Part shown: piece after piece, positions 34,873-44,276 of the stretch
How positions within the stretch are numbered: the stretch's first letter is position 1
Layout of the letters: each line of letters begins with the position of its first letter
Source of the DNA: JAIYDJ01 sp031400505
GTDB taxonomy: Bacteria; Pseudomonadota; Alphaproteobacteria; Rhodobacterales; Rhodobacteraceae
Assembly: GCA_031400505.1 (NCBI GenBank)
Contig: JANNPZ010000063.1
Span: 39,752-103,751, forward strand
Length of the DNA stretch: 64,000 nt
Reading direction: 5' to 3'
The notes under the pieces: model-generated
The model's input: only the letters and a program-made list of their open reading frames with translations
What the model was told of the DNA's origin: nothing
The model's database searches: none
Position numbers and translations under genes: made by a program

Positions 34873-36744
34873 ATGTCGGTATTGCCGCAACCTGTGATGG
34901 CCGAAGCTGCTGCCGAAGCGTCTTCGTTGCCCGGACCTGTGGCTGCGTCTGCCCGCATGCCGCTTGGCGTGCGCCTGCTGGCTGATGGTGTGGTGGCCCC
35001 GCATGCGATGCTACAGGCGCTGTCAGGACCCGGAACTCTCGCGGATGAGCTGTTGGGGCGCGGGCTGGTTGAACCCGGTACGCTGTACCGCGCCCTCGCG
35101 CTGTACCACGAAATCGGGATTGCAGATCTTGCCGCGATACCCCCCGATGCCCGATTGATCGACAGGCTTGGCGCGCACAAATGCCTGCGTCTTTGCCTGG
35201 TGCCCTGGCGCAGCAGCGGCGGCGTCACAGTCGTAGCCACTGCCAACCCCAAGACCTTCGACGATCACCATGCACTGCTGACGGATGCGTTCGGTCCCGT
35301 CGTGCCGGCGCTTGCCACACCCGAAGCGCTAGAGGCGGCAGTCTTGCGGGTACGGGGGCCGGCCCTTGCGTACGCTGCCGAAAGCGCGGTGCCAGTGGGC
35401 GAAAGCTGCCGCACATGGACAGCTGCGACGTCTGCCAATGTGGCGATGACCTGCATGACGATGGCCCTGCTGTTGGCGGTCTGGCCCGGCTTCGGAATGG
35501 TGGTCTTGCTTGGGATCACGGTGACGATATTCATTGCAACGTTTGCGCTGAAGGCCTTGGCACTTTGGCAGGCCTTGCGAGTGGCCGAATCCGAACCCGG
35601 ACCCGACCCGGTTATTGCACGACTGCCCACCGTGTCGATTTTGGTGGCCCTGTACCGCGAGGCCGACATTGCGCCACGCCTGATCAGCAGGCTCGGGCGG
35701 CTTGACTACCCGCGCGCGCTGTTGGATGTGGTGCTGGTGGTTGAAGAGGGCGACACGGCGACCCGCAGGGCGCTTGGGGCCGCAAACCTGCCGGGGTGGA
35801 TGCGCGTCGTTGCTGCCCCCGAGGGTCAGGTCAAGACCAAGCCACGCGCGCTGAACCACGCACTGGAGTTTTGTCGCGGGTCGATCGTCGGGGTTTATGA
35901 CGCCGAAGACGCGCCAGAACCCGACCAGATCCGCCGTGTCGTCGCAAGGTTTCACCGGCGCGGCCCGCAGGTCGCATGCTTGCAAGGCATCCTTGATTAC
36001 TACAACCCCGCCACCAACTGGCTGTCACGCTGTTTCACCATCGAATACGCGGGTTGGTTTCGTGTCATGCTTCCGGGCCTGCAACGGCTGGGCTTGCCGT
36101 TGCCGTTGGGGGGGACCACGCTGTTCTTTCGCCGCGATGTGCTGCAATCGCTGGGTGGGTGGGACGCGCACAATGTGACCGAGGACGCCGATCTTGGCAT
36201 CCGGCTTGCGCGGCACGGCTATCGCACCGAAATGATCGAAACCACCACATATGAAGAGGCAAACTGCCGTGCGCTGCCTTGGATCAAGCAACGATCGCGC
36301 TGGATCAAGGGCTATATGATGACCTACATCAGTCACATGCGCGACCCGGTGTTGCTGTGGCGGCAACTCGGGCCCCGGCAATTTGTGGGCTTTCAGGTGC
36401 TGTTCCTGGGCAGCATCGCGCAAGTCGTGCTGGCACCGCTGACACTGTCACTGTGGGGGTTGGCGATTGGTTTGCCACACCCGGTCGCAGGCTTGCTGCC
36501 CTGGACAACAATCGTCGCCATCACGATCCTGTTTGTCCTCGGCGAATTCCTGTCGATCGCCATCGGGCTGGTCGGGCTTGGAAAATCGGGTCAGAAAATC
36601 TCGCGGTGGTGGGTGCCGACGCTGCACATCTATAACCCGATCGGCGCATTTGCATCCTACAAGGCCTTGTGGGAGTTGATGCACAAGCCATTCTATTGGG
36701 ACAAGACCAGCCACGGCCATTTTGATACCACGCCAGAGCCGTAG
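34873..36744 (+). CDS. Membrane GT2 glycosyltransferase with N-terminal GspE-N/MshEN-like domain
   Basis: 623 residues. Residues about 30-155 (LLADGVVAPHAMLQALSGPG, LADELLGRGLVEPGTLYRAL) match the MshEN/GspE N-terminal fold that binds c-di-GMP in some proteins. Two membrane helices follow (about 190-240). The cellulose-synthase-like GT2 domain has VSILVALYREAD, the DAEDAPEPDQ metal site, TEDADLGIRL (general base) and QRSRWIKGY (QxxRW). A C-terminal set of membrane helices ends the protein. It probably exports or polymerises a surface polysaccharide. The CtrA boxes upstream suggest cell-cycle or motility-type control. The start is ATG 34873. Confidence 0.85.
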   Translation: MSVLPQPVMAEAAAEASSLPGPVAASARMPLGVRLLADGVVAPHAMLQALSGPGTLADELLGRGLVEPGTLYRALALYHEIGIADLAAIPPDARLIDRLGAHKCLRLCLVPWRSSGGVTVVATANPKTFDDHHALLTDAFGPVVPALATPEALEAAVLRVRGPALAYAAESAVPVGESCRTWTAATSANVAMTCMTMALLLAVWPGFGMVVLLGITVTIFIATFALKALALWQALRVAESEPGPDPVIARLPTVSILVALYREADIAPRLISRLGRLDYPRALLDVVLVVEEGDTATRRALGAANLPGWMRVVAAPEGQVKTKPRALNHALEFCRGSIVGVYDAEDAPEPDQIRRVVARFHRRGPQVACLQGILDYYNPATNWLSRCFTIEYAGWFRVMLPGLQRLGLPLPLGGTTLFFRRDVLQSLGGWDAHNVTEDADLGIRLARHGYRTEMIETTTYEEANCRALPWIKQRSRWIKGYMMTYISHMRDPVLLWRQLGPRQFVGFQVLFLGSIAQVVLAPLTLSLWGLAIGLPHPVAGLLPWTTIVAITILFVLGEFLSIAIGLVGLGKSGQKISRWWVPTLHIYNPIGAFASYKALWELMHKPFYWDKTSHGHFDTTPEP

Positions 36745-36749
36745 ACGGC

Positions 36750-37385
36750 TTAGCGTGACTTCAACTCGCCCGCATCCACCCGCAGCCGGGTCTCGAATGC
36801 GGCACTCAGATGGGCTTTCAAGGCAAGGCATGCTGCATCGCCGTCCTGCCCGGCGATTGCGGCAACGATACCGGCATGCTCGTCAAGCGCTGCCACATCT
36901 CGCCCTTCGGCGGCAAATGACGTGGTGGCCATCAGCGCCATCGACCGATGCACCAGATCCAGTTGCTGCACCAGAAACCGGTTGTGCGAAGCCAGATGTA
37001 TCTGCCGGTGAAACCGTTTGTTGGCGCGGCTGAGGGCGCGCGGATCGCCGCCCAGCAACGCCCGGTCATCCGCCACCATCCGCCGCAACACCCGCACCTC
37101 TTCTTCCGTTGCATGCCGCGCAGCAAGCCGCGCCGCCAACCCTTCCAACTCACTGCGAACGGCGTAAAGATCGGACAGCTGGTTGTGATCCAGCGAGGCC
37201 ACAATCAGGCTGCGCCCGTCTCGGGTCAGCATTCCCTGGGTTTCCAGCCGCTGCAACGCTTCGCGCACCGGCGTACGCGACACGCCCAACGCCTCTGCCA
37301 GTTCGGACTCGACCAACCGAGAGCCGGGTTTGTAGATCCCCGCCTCGATCGCGTCGAGCATCAATGAATAGGCGTCCTTTTGCAC
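36750..37385 (-). CDS. GntR-family (FadR subfamily) transcriptional regulator
   Basis: 211 residues. A winged helix-turn-helix (GIYKPGSRLVESELAEALGV, then SRTPVREALQRLE) is followed by an FCD-type helical effector domain with conserved Asp/His metal-site residues (NKRFHRQIHLASHN, LDEHAGIVAAI). The GTG start at 37385 has AAGGA upstream; the much longer open frame to 38036 lies antisense to the next gene. Divergent from the UbiH-type hydroxylase, which it may control. Confidence 0.87.
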   Translation of the reverse strand: MQKDAYSLMLDAIEAGIYKPGSRLVESELAEALGVSRTPVREALQRLETQGMLTRDGRSLIVASLDHNQLSDLYAVRSELEGLAARLAARHATEEEVRVLRRMVADDRALLGGDPRALSRANKRFHRQIHLASHNRFLVQQLDLVHRSMALMATTSFAAEGRDVAALDEHAGIVAAIAGQDGDAACLALKAHLSAAFETRLRVDAGELKSR

Positions 37386-37512
37386 GGCAATCCTTTTGGT
37401 CTGCTCGCACAGTCTATTGGCTGGCTTTGCAACCCACAACCCGCACAACAAAGGCACTTTGTCGCCTCGTCTTGGCGTTTGGTTGGGATATGTTGCCCAT
37501 AAGAGGTGACGA

Positions 37513-38718
37513 ATGGCAAAAGTGGCGGCAGATATCCTGATTTCGGGTGGCGGCGTGGCAGGGCTGTCAGCGGCGGCGGCGTTCGGGTCTGCGGGGTTTT
37601 CGGTGATCTGCGTAGATCCGACCCCACCGGTGACCGATGCAGAGGCTGACGGGGCCGATCTGCGCACGACCGCCATTTTGCAACCCTCGATCCCCGTCCT
37701 GCAAGCCGCCGGTCTGTGGGAGCATCTGGCCCCGCATGCCGCGGCCCTGCAGATCATGCGGATCATCGACGCGGGCGGACCCGAGGAAATCCCCGAACCG
37801 CGGCTGGTCAAAAGTTTTGATGCGGCAGACATATCCGACGCCCCGTTTGGATACAACTTGCCGAACTGGCTGTTGCGCCGTGTAATGGTGGCGCGACTGG
37901 CCGAACTGCCGAACGTCGATTTCCGCCCCGGCGTGGCGACCACCGCCTTGCTGACCCGCGAGGCCGAAGCACTGGTCACCTTGTCGGGCGGCGCCAGGGT
38001 GATAGCGCGTCTGGCAATTGCCGCAGATGGCCGCAATTCAACCTTGCGACGGGCGGCGGGGATCCCGGTGACGACTTTGCGCTATGGCCAGAAGGCGTTG
38101 GCATTTGCCGTGACCCATCAGATACCGCATGCCAATGTGTCAACCGAGATACATCGTTCTGGCGGCCCGTTTACACTCGTGCCACTGCCCGACCGGAACG
38201 GCCTGCCCGCAAGCGCCGTGGTCTGGATGGAGGCGGGCCCCGAGGCCGCCCGGCTTGCCAGCCTGCCCGTCCCTGATTTCGAAGCGGCGATGAACCGGCG
38301 CTCGTGCCATGTCCTGGGGTCCTTGACGCTGGCCTCGCACCGCATGGTCTGGCCGATCATCTCGCAACGTGCGGACCGGATGGCGGGTCAGCGGGTGGCC
38401 CTGATGGCCGAGGCGGCGCATGTCGTGCCGCCGATCGGTGCTCAAGGGCTGAACATGAGCCTTGCCGATCTGGATTGTCTGATGGACCTCGCGACGGCGA
38501 ACCCTGCACAGCTTGGTGATGCGGCGATGCTGGACGCCTACCATCGCCGTCGTCACCCCGACGTCTTGACCCGCGTTACCGGAATAGACTTGCTGAACCG
38601 GGCGTCGATGGCAGGTGGCCAGGGCCTGCGCAATCTGCGCGCGGGCGCGCTGGACGCGCTTTATTCCATGGCACCCCTGCGCAAGACCCTGATGCGGACC
38701 GGTCTGGGCCTTCGGTAG
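37513..38718 (+). CDS. UbiH/UbiF/Coq6-family FAD-dependent hydroxylase
   Basis: 401 residues. Aerobic hydroxylase of the ubiquinone biosynthesis family. The FAD dinucleotide fold is ILISGGGVAGLSAAAAFG (about residues 9-26); the second FAD motif region is RLAIAADGRNSTLRRAAGI; the C-terminal family motif is EAAHVVPPIGAQGLNMSLAD. It probably hydroxylates the ubiquinone ring, but the exact position (UbiH, UbiI or UbiF type) cannot be told. The start has AAGAGGT just upstream. Confidence 0.88.
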   Translation: MAKVAADILISGGGVAGLSAAAAFGSAGFSVICVDPTPPVTDAEADGADLRTTAILQPSIPVLQAAGLWEHLAPHAAALQIMRIIDAGGPEEIPEPRLVKSFDAADISDAPFGYNLPNWLLRRVMVARLAELPNVDFRPGVATTALLTREAEALVTLSGGARVIARLAIAADGRNSTLRRAAGIPVTTLRYGQKALAFAVTHQIPHANVSTEIHRSGGPFTLVPLPDRNGLPASAVVWMEAGPEAARLASLPVPDFEAAMNRRSCHVLGSLTLASHRMVWPIISQRADRMAGQRVALMAEAAHVVPPIGAQGLNMSLADLDCLMDLATANPAQLGDAAMLDAYHRRRHPDVLTRVTGIDLLNRASMAGGQGLRNLRAGALDALYSMAPLRKTLMRTGLGLR

Positions 38719-38722
38719 CGCC

Positions 38723-39847
38723 CTAGAGAACCGCGTCAACGGCGCGACGCAACCGCGCCACGGTTGCGGGCACATCCGCCAGCTTGTCCAATCCGAACAG
38801 CCCCAGCCGGAATGTCTTGAACTCTGCCCCTTCGCCAACCTGCAATGGCACGCCGGCGGCGATCTGCAATCCCTGTTCGCGGAACCGCGACCCGTTCTGG
38901 ACGCCTGGATCGGCAGTATAGCTGACCACGACACCCGGCGCGGCAAAGCCTTCGGCTGCGACCGACATCACGCCTTTGGCCGCCAGCATCCCGCGCACTT
39001 CGGCCCCCAAGGCCCATTGCGCTGCCTTGGCTTCGGCAAAGCCCATCGCCTTGGTTTCCAGCATCGCATCGCGGAACGCCACAAGCGCATCTGTCGGCAT
39101 CGTGGCATGATAGGCATGCCCACCGCCCTCGTAGGCCTGCATGATGGCGCGCCATTTCTTAAGATCGACCGCGAAAGAGTTCGACGTCGTCTCGGCCAAC
39201 CGTGCTTCGGCAAGCGCCGACAGCATCACCACCCCGGCTGCGGGCGACGCCGACCAGCCCTTCTGCGGGGCCGAAATCAGCACATCCACCCCGAGCGTCG
39301 CCATATCCACCCAGACACAGCCCGACGCGATGCAGTCGAGAACCATCAGCGCGCCCACCTCATGCGCCGCCTGTGCCATCTGCGCGATGTAGTCATCCGG
39401 CAGGATGATGCCGGCGCTGGTTTCCACGTGGGGTGCAAGCACCGCTTCGGGGCGCGTGGCATGGATGCGCGCCACCACCTCGTCAATCGGCGGCGGCGCA
39501 TAGGGGGCCTGTGCCCCGTTGCCGGTTTGCCGCGCCATCACCACATCCACCGATTTCGCAAAGCCACCCGCGTCGAAAATCTGGCTCCACCGATAGGAAA
39601 ACCAGCCGTTGCGCACCACCAGAACCGATCCCTGGCCAAACTGCCGCGCTACCGCTTCCATCGCATAGGTCCCACCACCGGGCACCAGTGCCACACCCGG
39701 CGCGTTGTAAACCTCGCGCAAGAGGCCAGACAGATCGCGCATCACGCCCTGAAACTTGGAGGACATGTGGTTCAGGCTGCGGTCGGTGAACACCACCGAG
39801 AATTCTTCCAAACCTTCGGGGTCGATGTGGCTGTGCAATCCGGGCAT
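38723..39847 (-). CDS. PLP-dependent aminotransferase, serine/alanine-glyoxylate type (class V)
   Basis: 374 residues. Class V aminotransferase fold; the PLP-binding Lys is in SAPQKGWSASPAAGV (about residue 195), and the phosphate/ring-binding segments are PGGGTYAMEAVARQF and LVVLDCIASGCVWVDMATLG-like (Asp near 175). Homologues act as alanine- or serine-glyoxylate aminotransferase, or on phosphoserine. The specific reaction is not determined. Convergent with the UbiH-type gene, stops 4 bp apart. Confidence 0.85.
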   Translation of the reverse strand: MPGLHSHIDPEGLEEFSVVFTDRSLNHMSSKFQGVMRDLSGLLREVYNAPGVALVPGGGTYAMEAVARQFGQGSVLVVRNGWFSYRWSQIFDAGGFAKSVDVVMARQTGNGAQAPYAPPPIDEVVARIHATRPEAVLAPHVETSAGIILPDDYIAQMAQAAHEVGALMVLDCIASGCVWVDMATLGVDVLISAPQKGWSASPAAGVVMLSALAEARLAETTSNSFAVDLKKWRAIMQAYEGGGHAYHATMPTDALVAFRDAMLETKAMGFAEAKAAQWALGAEVRGMLAAKGVMSVAAEGFAAPGVVVSYTADPGVQNGSRFREQGLQIAAGVPLQVGEGAEFKTFRLGLFGLDKLADVPATVARLRRAVDAVL

Positions 39848-39967
39848 GGCGCTCTCCTGTGATTTTCACGAAGTTAGCGCGTTTGCGGCCCCGGTGAACC
39901 CCTGAATCCGACACCTTGCGCACGCCGCCGAACCGGATGCCGTTGCATCGCCGCCCGAAATCGTTAG

Positions 39968-41056
<1,089 letters not shown>

Positions 41057-41065
41057 GTGAAACGT

Positions 41066-41096
41066 AAAGAGGGCGGCTCGGTGAGCCGCCCTCTTT
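41066..41096 (+). terminator. Rho-independent terminator of ilvC
   Basis: Perfect 14-bp stem AAAGAGGGCGGCTC (41066-41079) / GAGCCGCCCTCTTT (41083-41096) with a GGT loop; its A/T ends let it serve both strands, and it touches the stop of the convergent membrane protein gene. Confidence 0.9.
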
Positions 41097-41800
41097 CAGG
41101 CAGACTCTAGCCTGCCCTCCGCTGCCTGACCGAAGCGCAGCGGCGCGTTGTAGCGGCGACCGAAATACAGCCGCAATGCGAGCGCGATCGCCATCGTGCC
41201 CAGTTGGGTCGTCATGCTCAGGCCGACTCCGGCCCCGGGGTTCACCAGCGCGCGCCAGATCACTGCCAGCATGGTGCCGTGCACGGCGTTGAAAAGAAAG
41301 CACATGCCGTTCAGATGCCAGCCGAGCCACCAGTTCGGATGGACCGCACCCTTGAAGAAAGCAAACCGGATCATCGCGCCGCCAAAAAGAAGGCCGATCA
41401 CCGAAAAGATCACTGGCATCGGGTCGCCGCTGGTGAGGCCCGCCGCAAGGACCACCCCACCCATTGTGAAAGCCGCGATGCCAAAGGCGCGGAAAAACGG
41501 GCCACGGAAGCGCTCGATATCGTGCCTGAGGCGGATCGCGGCAAAGGCGGTGCCGCCAACGGTGACGACGCAAAGCACCAGGTAGCTGAATTCGATCACT
41601 TCGGGTGCTGCGAAAACGCGCGACGACAGGAAGAATACGCCCCCGACCGAGACCAGAACCGCGCAAAGCAGCATCAGAAACAGTCGGCCGAAACGCTTGT
41701 GCCGCGGGCTGCCCTTGGCTTGCAAGAAGGCTCCCCACCACCCCGCCAGTGCAAGGCTGCCAACGAAAACATGTATCAGATAGGCGGGTTCAATCTGCAT
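41096..41800 (-). CDS. Multi-pass membrane protein, DUF2306-like
   Basis: 234 residues with about seven hydrophobic helices. The N-terminal pattern (HVFVGSLALAGWWGAF, then KGSPRHKRFGRLFLM) has the spaced His, Gly and GRLF residues seen in DUF2306-type membrane proteins. No enzyme motif was seen. It is divergent from the TetR gene at 41872; two palindromes in the 70-bp gap suggest that regulator represses both. This is the first cargo block downstream of ilvC. Confidence 0.65.
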   Translation of the reverse strand: MQIEPAYLIHVFVGSLALAGWWGAFLQAKGSPRHKRFGRLFLMLLCAVLVSVGGVFFLSSRVFAAPEVIEFSYLVLCVVTVGGTAFAAIRLRHDIERFRGPFFRAFGIAAFTMGGVVLAAGLTSGDPMPVIFSVIGLLFGGAMIRFAFFKGAVHPNWWLGWHLNGMCFLFNAVHGTMLAVIWRALVNPGAGVGLSMTTQLGTMAIALALRLYFGRRYNAPLRFGQAAEGRLESA

Positions 41801-41819
41801 GGACTTCGCTCCCGATTCG

Positions 41820-41835
41820 TTTAACGTGTGTTAAA
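41820..41835. promoter_or_regulatory. TetR-type operator half-site pair 1 (TTTAACGTGTGTTAAA)
   Basis: 16-bp inverted repeat with TTTAAC/GTTAAA arms in the divergent gap; the centre is imperfect. Confidence 0.6.
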
Positions 41836-41855
41836 TGAATCCTCTATATCACTCA

Positions 41856-41873
41856 ATTTAACGCGCGTTAAAT
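41856..41873. promoter_or_regulatory. TetR-type operator 2 (ATTTAACGCGCGTTAAAT)
   Basis: 18-bp perfect palindrome sharing the TTTAAC/GTTAAA arms of the site at 41820 and overlapping the TetR start codon at 41872. Centre-to-centre distance between the two is 37 bp. Confidence 0.7.
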
Positions 41874-42474
41874 GAAATCGAAACCGATCTCCGAGACCAC
41901 CAAGGCCGTCATCCTCGATGTCGTCTGGCGGCTTCTGGCCGAGACCGGGCGCAGCGACCTGTCGCAAGCTGAAATCGCGGCGGCGGCAGGGGTCAGCCGG
42001 CAGGCGGTGTTCTATGCCTTCGGCAACCGCGCGGGGCTCTTGACCGCCGCGTTGCGCCACCGCGACGCGACGCTGCCCTATGTGCGCCGGTTCGCCGAGA
42101 TCCGCGCTTCGGGGCCGGTCACGACGGCATCGATTGCGGCTCATACGGCGAACTGGCTGGACTACCTGCCCCATGTCTATCCGGTGGCGGCCCTCTTGCG
42201 GGCTGCCGCGCTGACTGATGCCGATGCGAAGGCCGCGATCGACGACCGTTTGGTCGGTGCGCTTCTGCAGGGCTTTCGTGCGATGGCCGAAGCTCTGGCC
42301 GCGCGTCGGCCACTGCCCGGCGGGCGAAGCCCCGCGACCGCCGCCGACGAAGTCTGGGCGGCGACCCATGTCGATCTCTGGCGACTGCTGGTGGTCGAGC
42401 AGGGCTGGACGCCCGAGGCGTTCCGCGAGAGCAGGCTGGCCATGGTGCCCCTGATCTTCGGGGTCGAACCCTGA
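41872..42474 (+). CDS. TetR/AcrR-family transcriptional regulator
   Basis: 200 residues. The helix-turn-helix is [20 protein letters not shown] (about residues 31-50), preceded by the [13 protein letters not shown] helix; a helical ligand domain follows. The start codon lies inside a perfect palindrome that is repeated 37 bp away, so it likely autoregulates and controls the divergent membrane protein. Part of the first ilvC-linked cargo block; the ilvC-like fragment begins about 25 bp after its stop. Confidence 0.85.
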   Translation: MKSKPISETTKAVILDVVWRLLAETGRSDLSQAEIAAAAGVSRQAVFYAFGNRAGLLTAALRHRDATLPYVRRFAEIRASGPVTTASIAAHTANWLDYLPHVYPVAALLRAAALTDADAKAAIDDRLVGALLQGFRAMAEALAARRPLPGGRSPATAADEVWAATHVDLWRLLVVEQGWTPEAFRESRLAMVPLIFGVEP

Positions 42475-42499
42475 CGCCACTCTGGCAAAGGCAGACGCC

Positions 42500-42661
42500 T
42501 TCTGGCGAAACTGTATCGTCCAATGCGCCTTTGGCCAGTTCATCTTCAAGGCCGCCCGTCGCATGAATGACGAACACCAGATCGAACAGGTGGGCGAGAA
42601 ACTGCGCGCGATGATGCCGTGTATTTCCAAGGGCCAGACGGTGGACAAGTCGCGAAACTGA
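42500..42661 (+). pseudogene. Partial ilvC 3' end, diverged copy
   Basis: The frame ending at TGA 42659-42661 aligns without gaps to the last 53 residues of IlvC: about 36 are identical ([30 protein letters not shown], then stop). Offset from the true ilvC stop is 1605 bp. There is no start codon or reductoisomerase core, so it cannot make IlvC. Substitutions such as Trp to Cys suggest loss of selection or a distant donor. Confidence 0.85.
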
Positions 42662-42710
42662 CGGCACTGATACGGAGGGATAGCCCTGTCAGCAAAGCAA
42701 CGAGGTTGCC

Positions 42711-43493
42711 ATGGATCCACTTCATCCCACGGGCATTGACGCATACAAGCCCAAGGAAATCGCCGAACTCGTGGAAACGGCAGGGGTCGCAAAGGCGCGC
42801 CTGCCGTTGATCCCCATGCTAGCGCTGGCCGTGCTGGCGGGGGCTTTCATCGCGCTTGGCGCTGCAGCCTACACGATGGTGATGACAGGCGCGGACCCAG
42901 GTTTTGGGCCGCAGAGGTTTCTGGGCGGTATCGCATTCTCGCTCGGGCTGGTGCTGGTGATTGTCGGAGGGGCCGAGCTTTTTACCGGCAATGCGCTCAT
43001 GGTCATGGCGGCCATCGACCGCAAGATCACGGCCCATGAGCTTTTCCGCGCCTGGTTCATCGTCTATCTGGGAAATCTCGCAGGCGCCTTGATTGTGGCC
43101 GCTCTTTTTGCCGGAACCGGGCTGCTTGATGGGCCAATGGGCGAAACTGCACGCAGCATCGCGGAAGGGAAAGCCACTCTGTCCCCGTTCCACGCCTTCT
43201 TCCGGGGCATCCTGTGCAACATTCTCGTCTGTCTCGCGGTTTGGTTGTCGATTGCAGCGCGCAGCGCGACCGGCAAGATCCTTGCCGTAATCCTTCCCGT
43301 CGCGGCTTTCGTCCTTCTCGGGCTGGAGCACAGCATCGCCAACATGTTCTTCTTTCCGCAAGGGCTTGCAGCGGGGGCCGACATCGGCCTGATGCCTGTT
43401 CTGGAAAACCTGGCAATCGTGACGCTGGCCAACATCCTTGGCGGTGCGGGCGGTGTCGCCATCAGTTACCGGCTGGCCTATCGGCCGGTTTGA
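42711..43493 (+). CDS. Formate/nitrite transporter (FNT) family channel
   Basis: 260 residues with six membrane helices and the FNT fold. The GGAELFTGNALM segment, the WFIVYLGNLAGALIVAALF helix and LGLEHSIANMFFFPQG, which holds the family's central pore His, are all present. Members move formate, nitrite, lactate or hydrosulfide. No pyruvate-formate lyase or nitrite reductase gene is adjacent, so the substrate is open. It is the second cargo block, bounded on both sides by ilvC 3'-end copies. Confidence 0.88.
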   Translation: MDPLHPTGIDAYKPKEIAELVETAGVAKARLPLIPMLALAVLAGAFIALGAAAYTMVMTGADPGFGPQRFLGGIAFSLGLVLVIVGGAELFTGNALMVMAAIDRKITAHELFRAWFIVYLGNLAGALIVAALFAGTGLLDGPMGETARSIAEGKATLSPFHAFFRGILCNILVCLAVWLSIAARSATGKILAVILPVAAFVLLGLEHSIANMFFFPQGLAAGADIGLMPVLENLAIVTLANILGGAGGVAISYRLAYRPV

Positions 43494-43588
43494 ACGACCA
43501 CCGGGTCGGTCCGACCGGCTAGCCCGGAACGGGTCGGCCTTTCCACGCCGGAACAGAGATTGGAGACCGCGATTCCGCGCTGGGTTGG

Positions 43589-43816
43589 ATGGCTATCGGG
43601 GGCGCGAACTGCCCGGATGCGAAAGCGACCCGCAATGATATCCAGACCGGCAAGTTCGTGCGCGATTTCATGCAGAAAAAGGCCGTCGGTCAGCCGTTCT
43701 TGAAGGCGACGCGACGGATCAACGACGAACGCCAAATCGAAAAGGTCGGCGAAAAGCTGCGCGCTATGATGCCGTGGACTTCCAAAGGAAAGATGGTCGA
43801 TCGCGCGCGCAACTGA
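43589..43816 (+). pseudogene. Partial ilvC 3' end, close copy, in a 75-codon ORF
   Basis: From 43637 to the TGA at 43814-43816 it matches ilvC 40877-41056 without gaps at an offset of 2760 bp: by hand count about 160 of 180 bases and 53 of 59 residues. About 13 of the 20 base changes are silent, so this fragment diverged while under coding selection, presumably as part of another organism's ilvC. An ATG at 43589 with 16 unrelated codons opens the frame, so a short protein is possible. The catalytic core is absent. Confidence 0.88.
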
Positions 43817-43850
43817 TCGACCGCCACACGCGGACATCTAGCTGGCAAAA

Positions 43851-43877
43851 CAGGGCTGGGGTGCTTCCCCGGCCCTG
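43851..43877. terminator. Hairpin between the ilvC fragment and a convergent gene
   Basis: Arms CAGGGCTGGGG (43851-43861) and CCCCGGCCCTG (43867-43877), with one G-T pair and a 5-nt loop. No T-run follows; it may act as a weak bidirectional terminator. Confidence 0.45.
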
Positions 43878-43883
43878 CTGCGT

Positions 43884-44099
43884 TCAGGCCTTGGTCTTGG
43901 CTTTGGCCTTGCGTTCAGCCAATACGGCATCGCGTTCATCCCGGGACAGCAAATACCAGTTGCCGCCCTGACCGCCGTCTCGGGCAAGCGCAGATTTTGG
44001 CGCGCTGCTTGCGCGGGCCGTGTCAGCCTTGGCCAGTTTGAACAAAAGCACAGCCAACAGCAGTGCCATGGCAGTGATGGGAACTATCTGGGTAAACAT
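43884..44099 (-). CDS. Small membrane protein of unknown function
   Basis: 71 residues: an N-terminal membrane helix (MFTQIVPITAMALLLAVLLF), a short linker, and a basic C-terminal tail (RDERDAVLAERKAKAKTKA) that should be cytoplasmic. The ATG at 44099 has AGGAG upstream at good spacing; the open frame to 44183 is not needed. No family recognised. Confidence 0.65.
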   Translation of the reverse strand: MFTQIVPITAMALLLAVLLFKLAKADTARASSAPKSALARDGGQGGNWYLLSRDERDAVLAERKAKAKTKA

Positions 44100-44276
44100 C
44101 GAAACTCTCCTGTCTTCACCATCAGAGTGTCTAGCACCCGACTGAGAGACGGAAACCCGAAAGGGCTGCGGCAAAAGCGCCAAGCCGAGTGCCGGCCTGG
44201 AACCTGAACACCTGCGGCGTCAAGCTGCGGGATCAACGCCGCCAGAGTCAGGCCCATGCGCCGTGACCGGGCGGCG

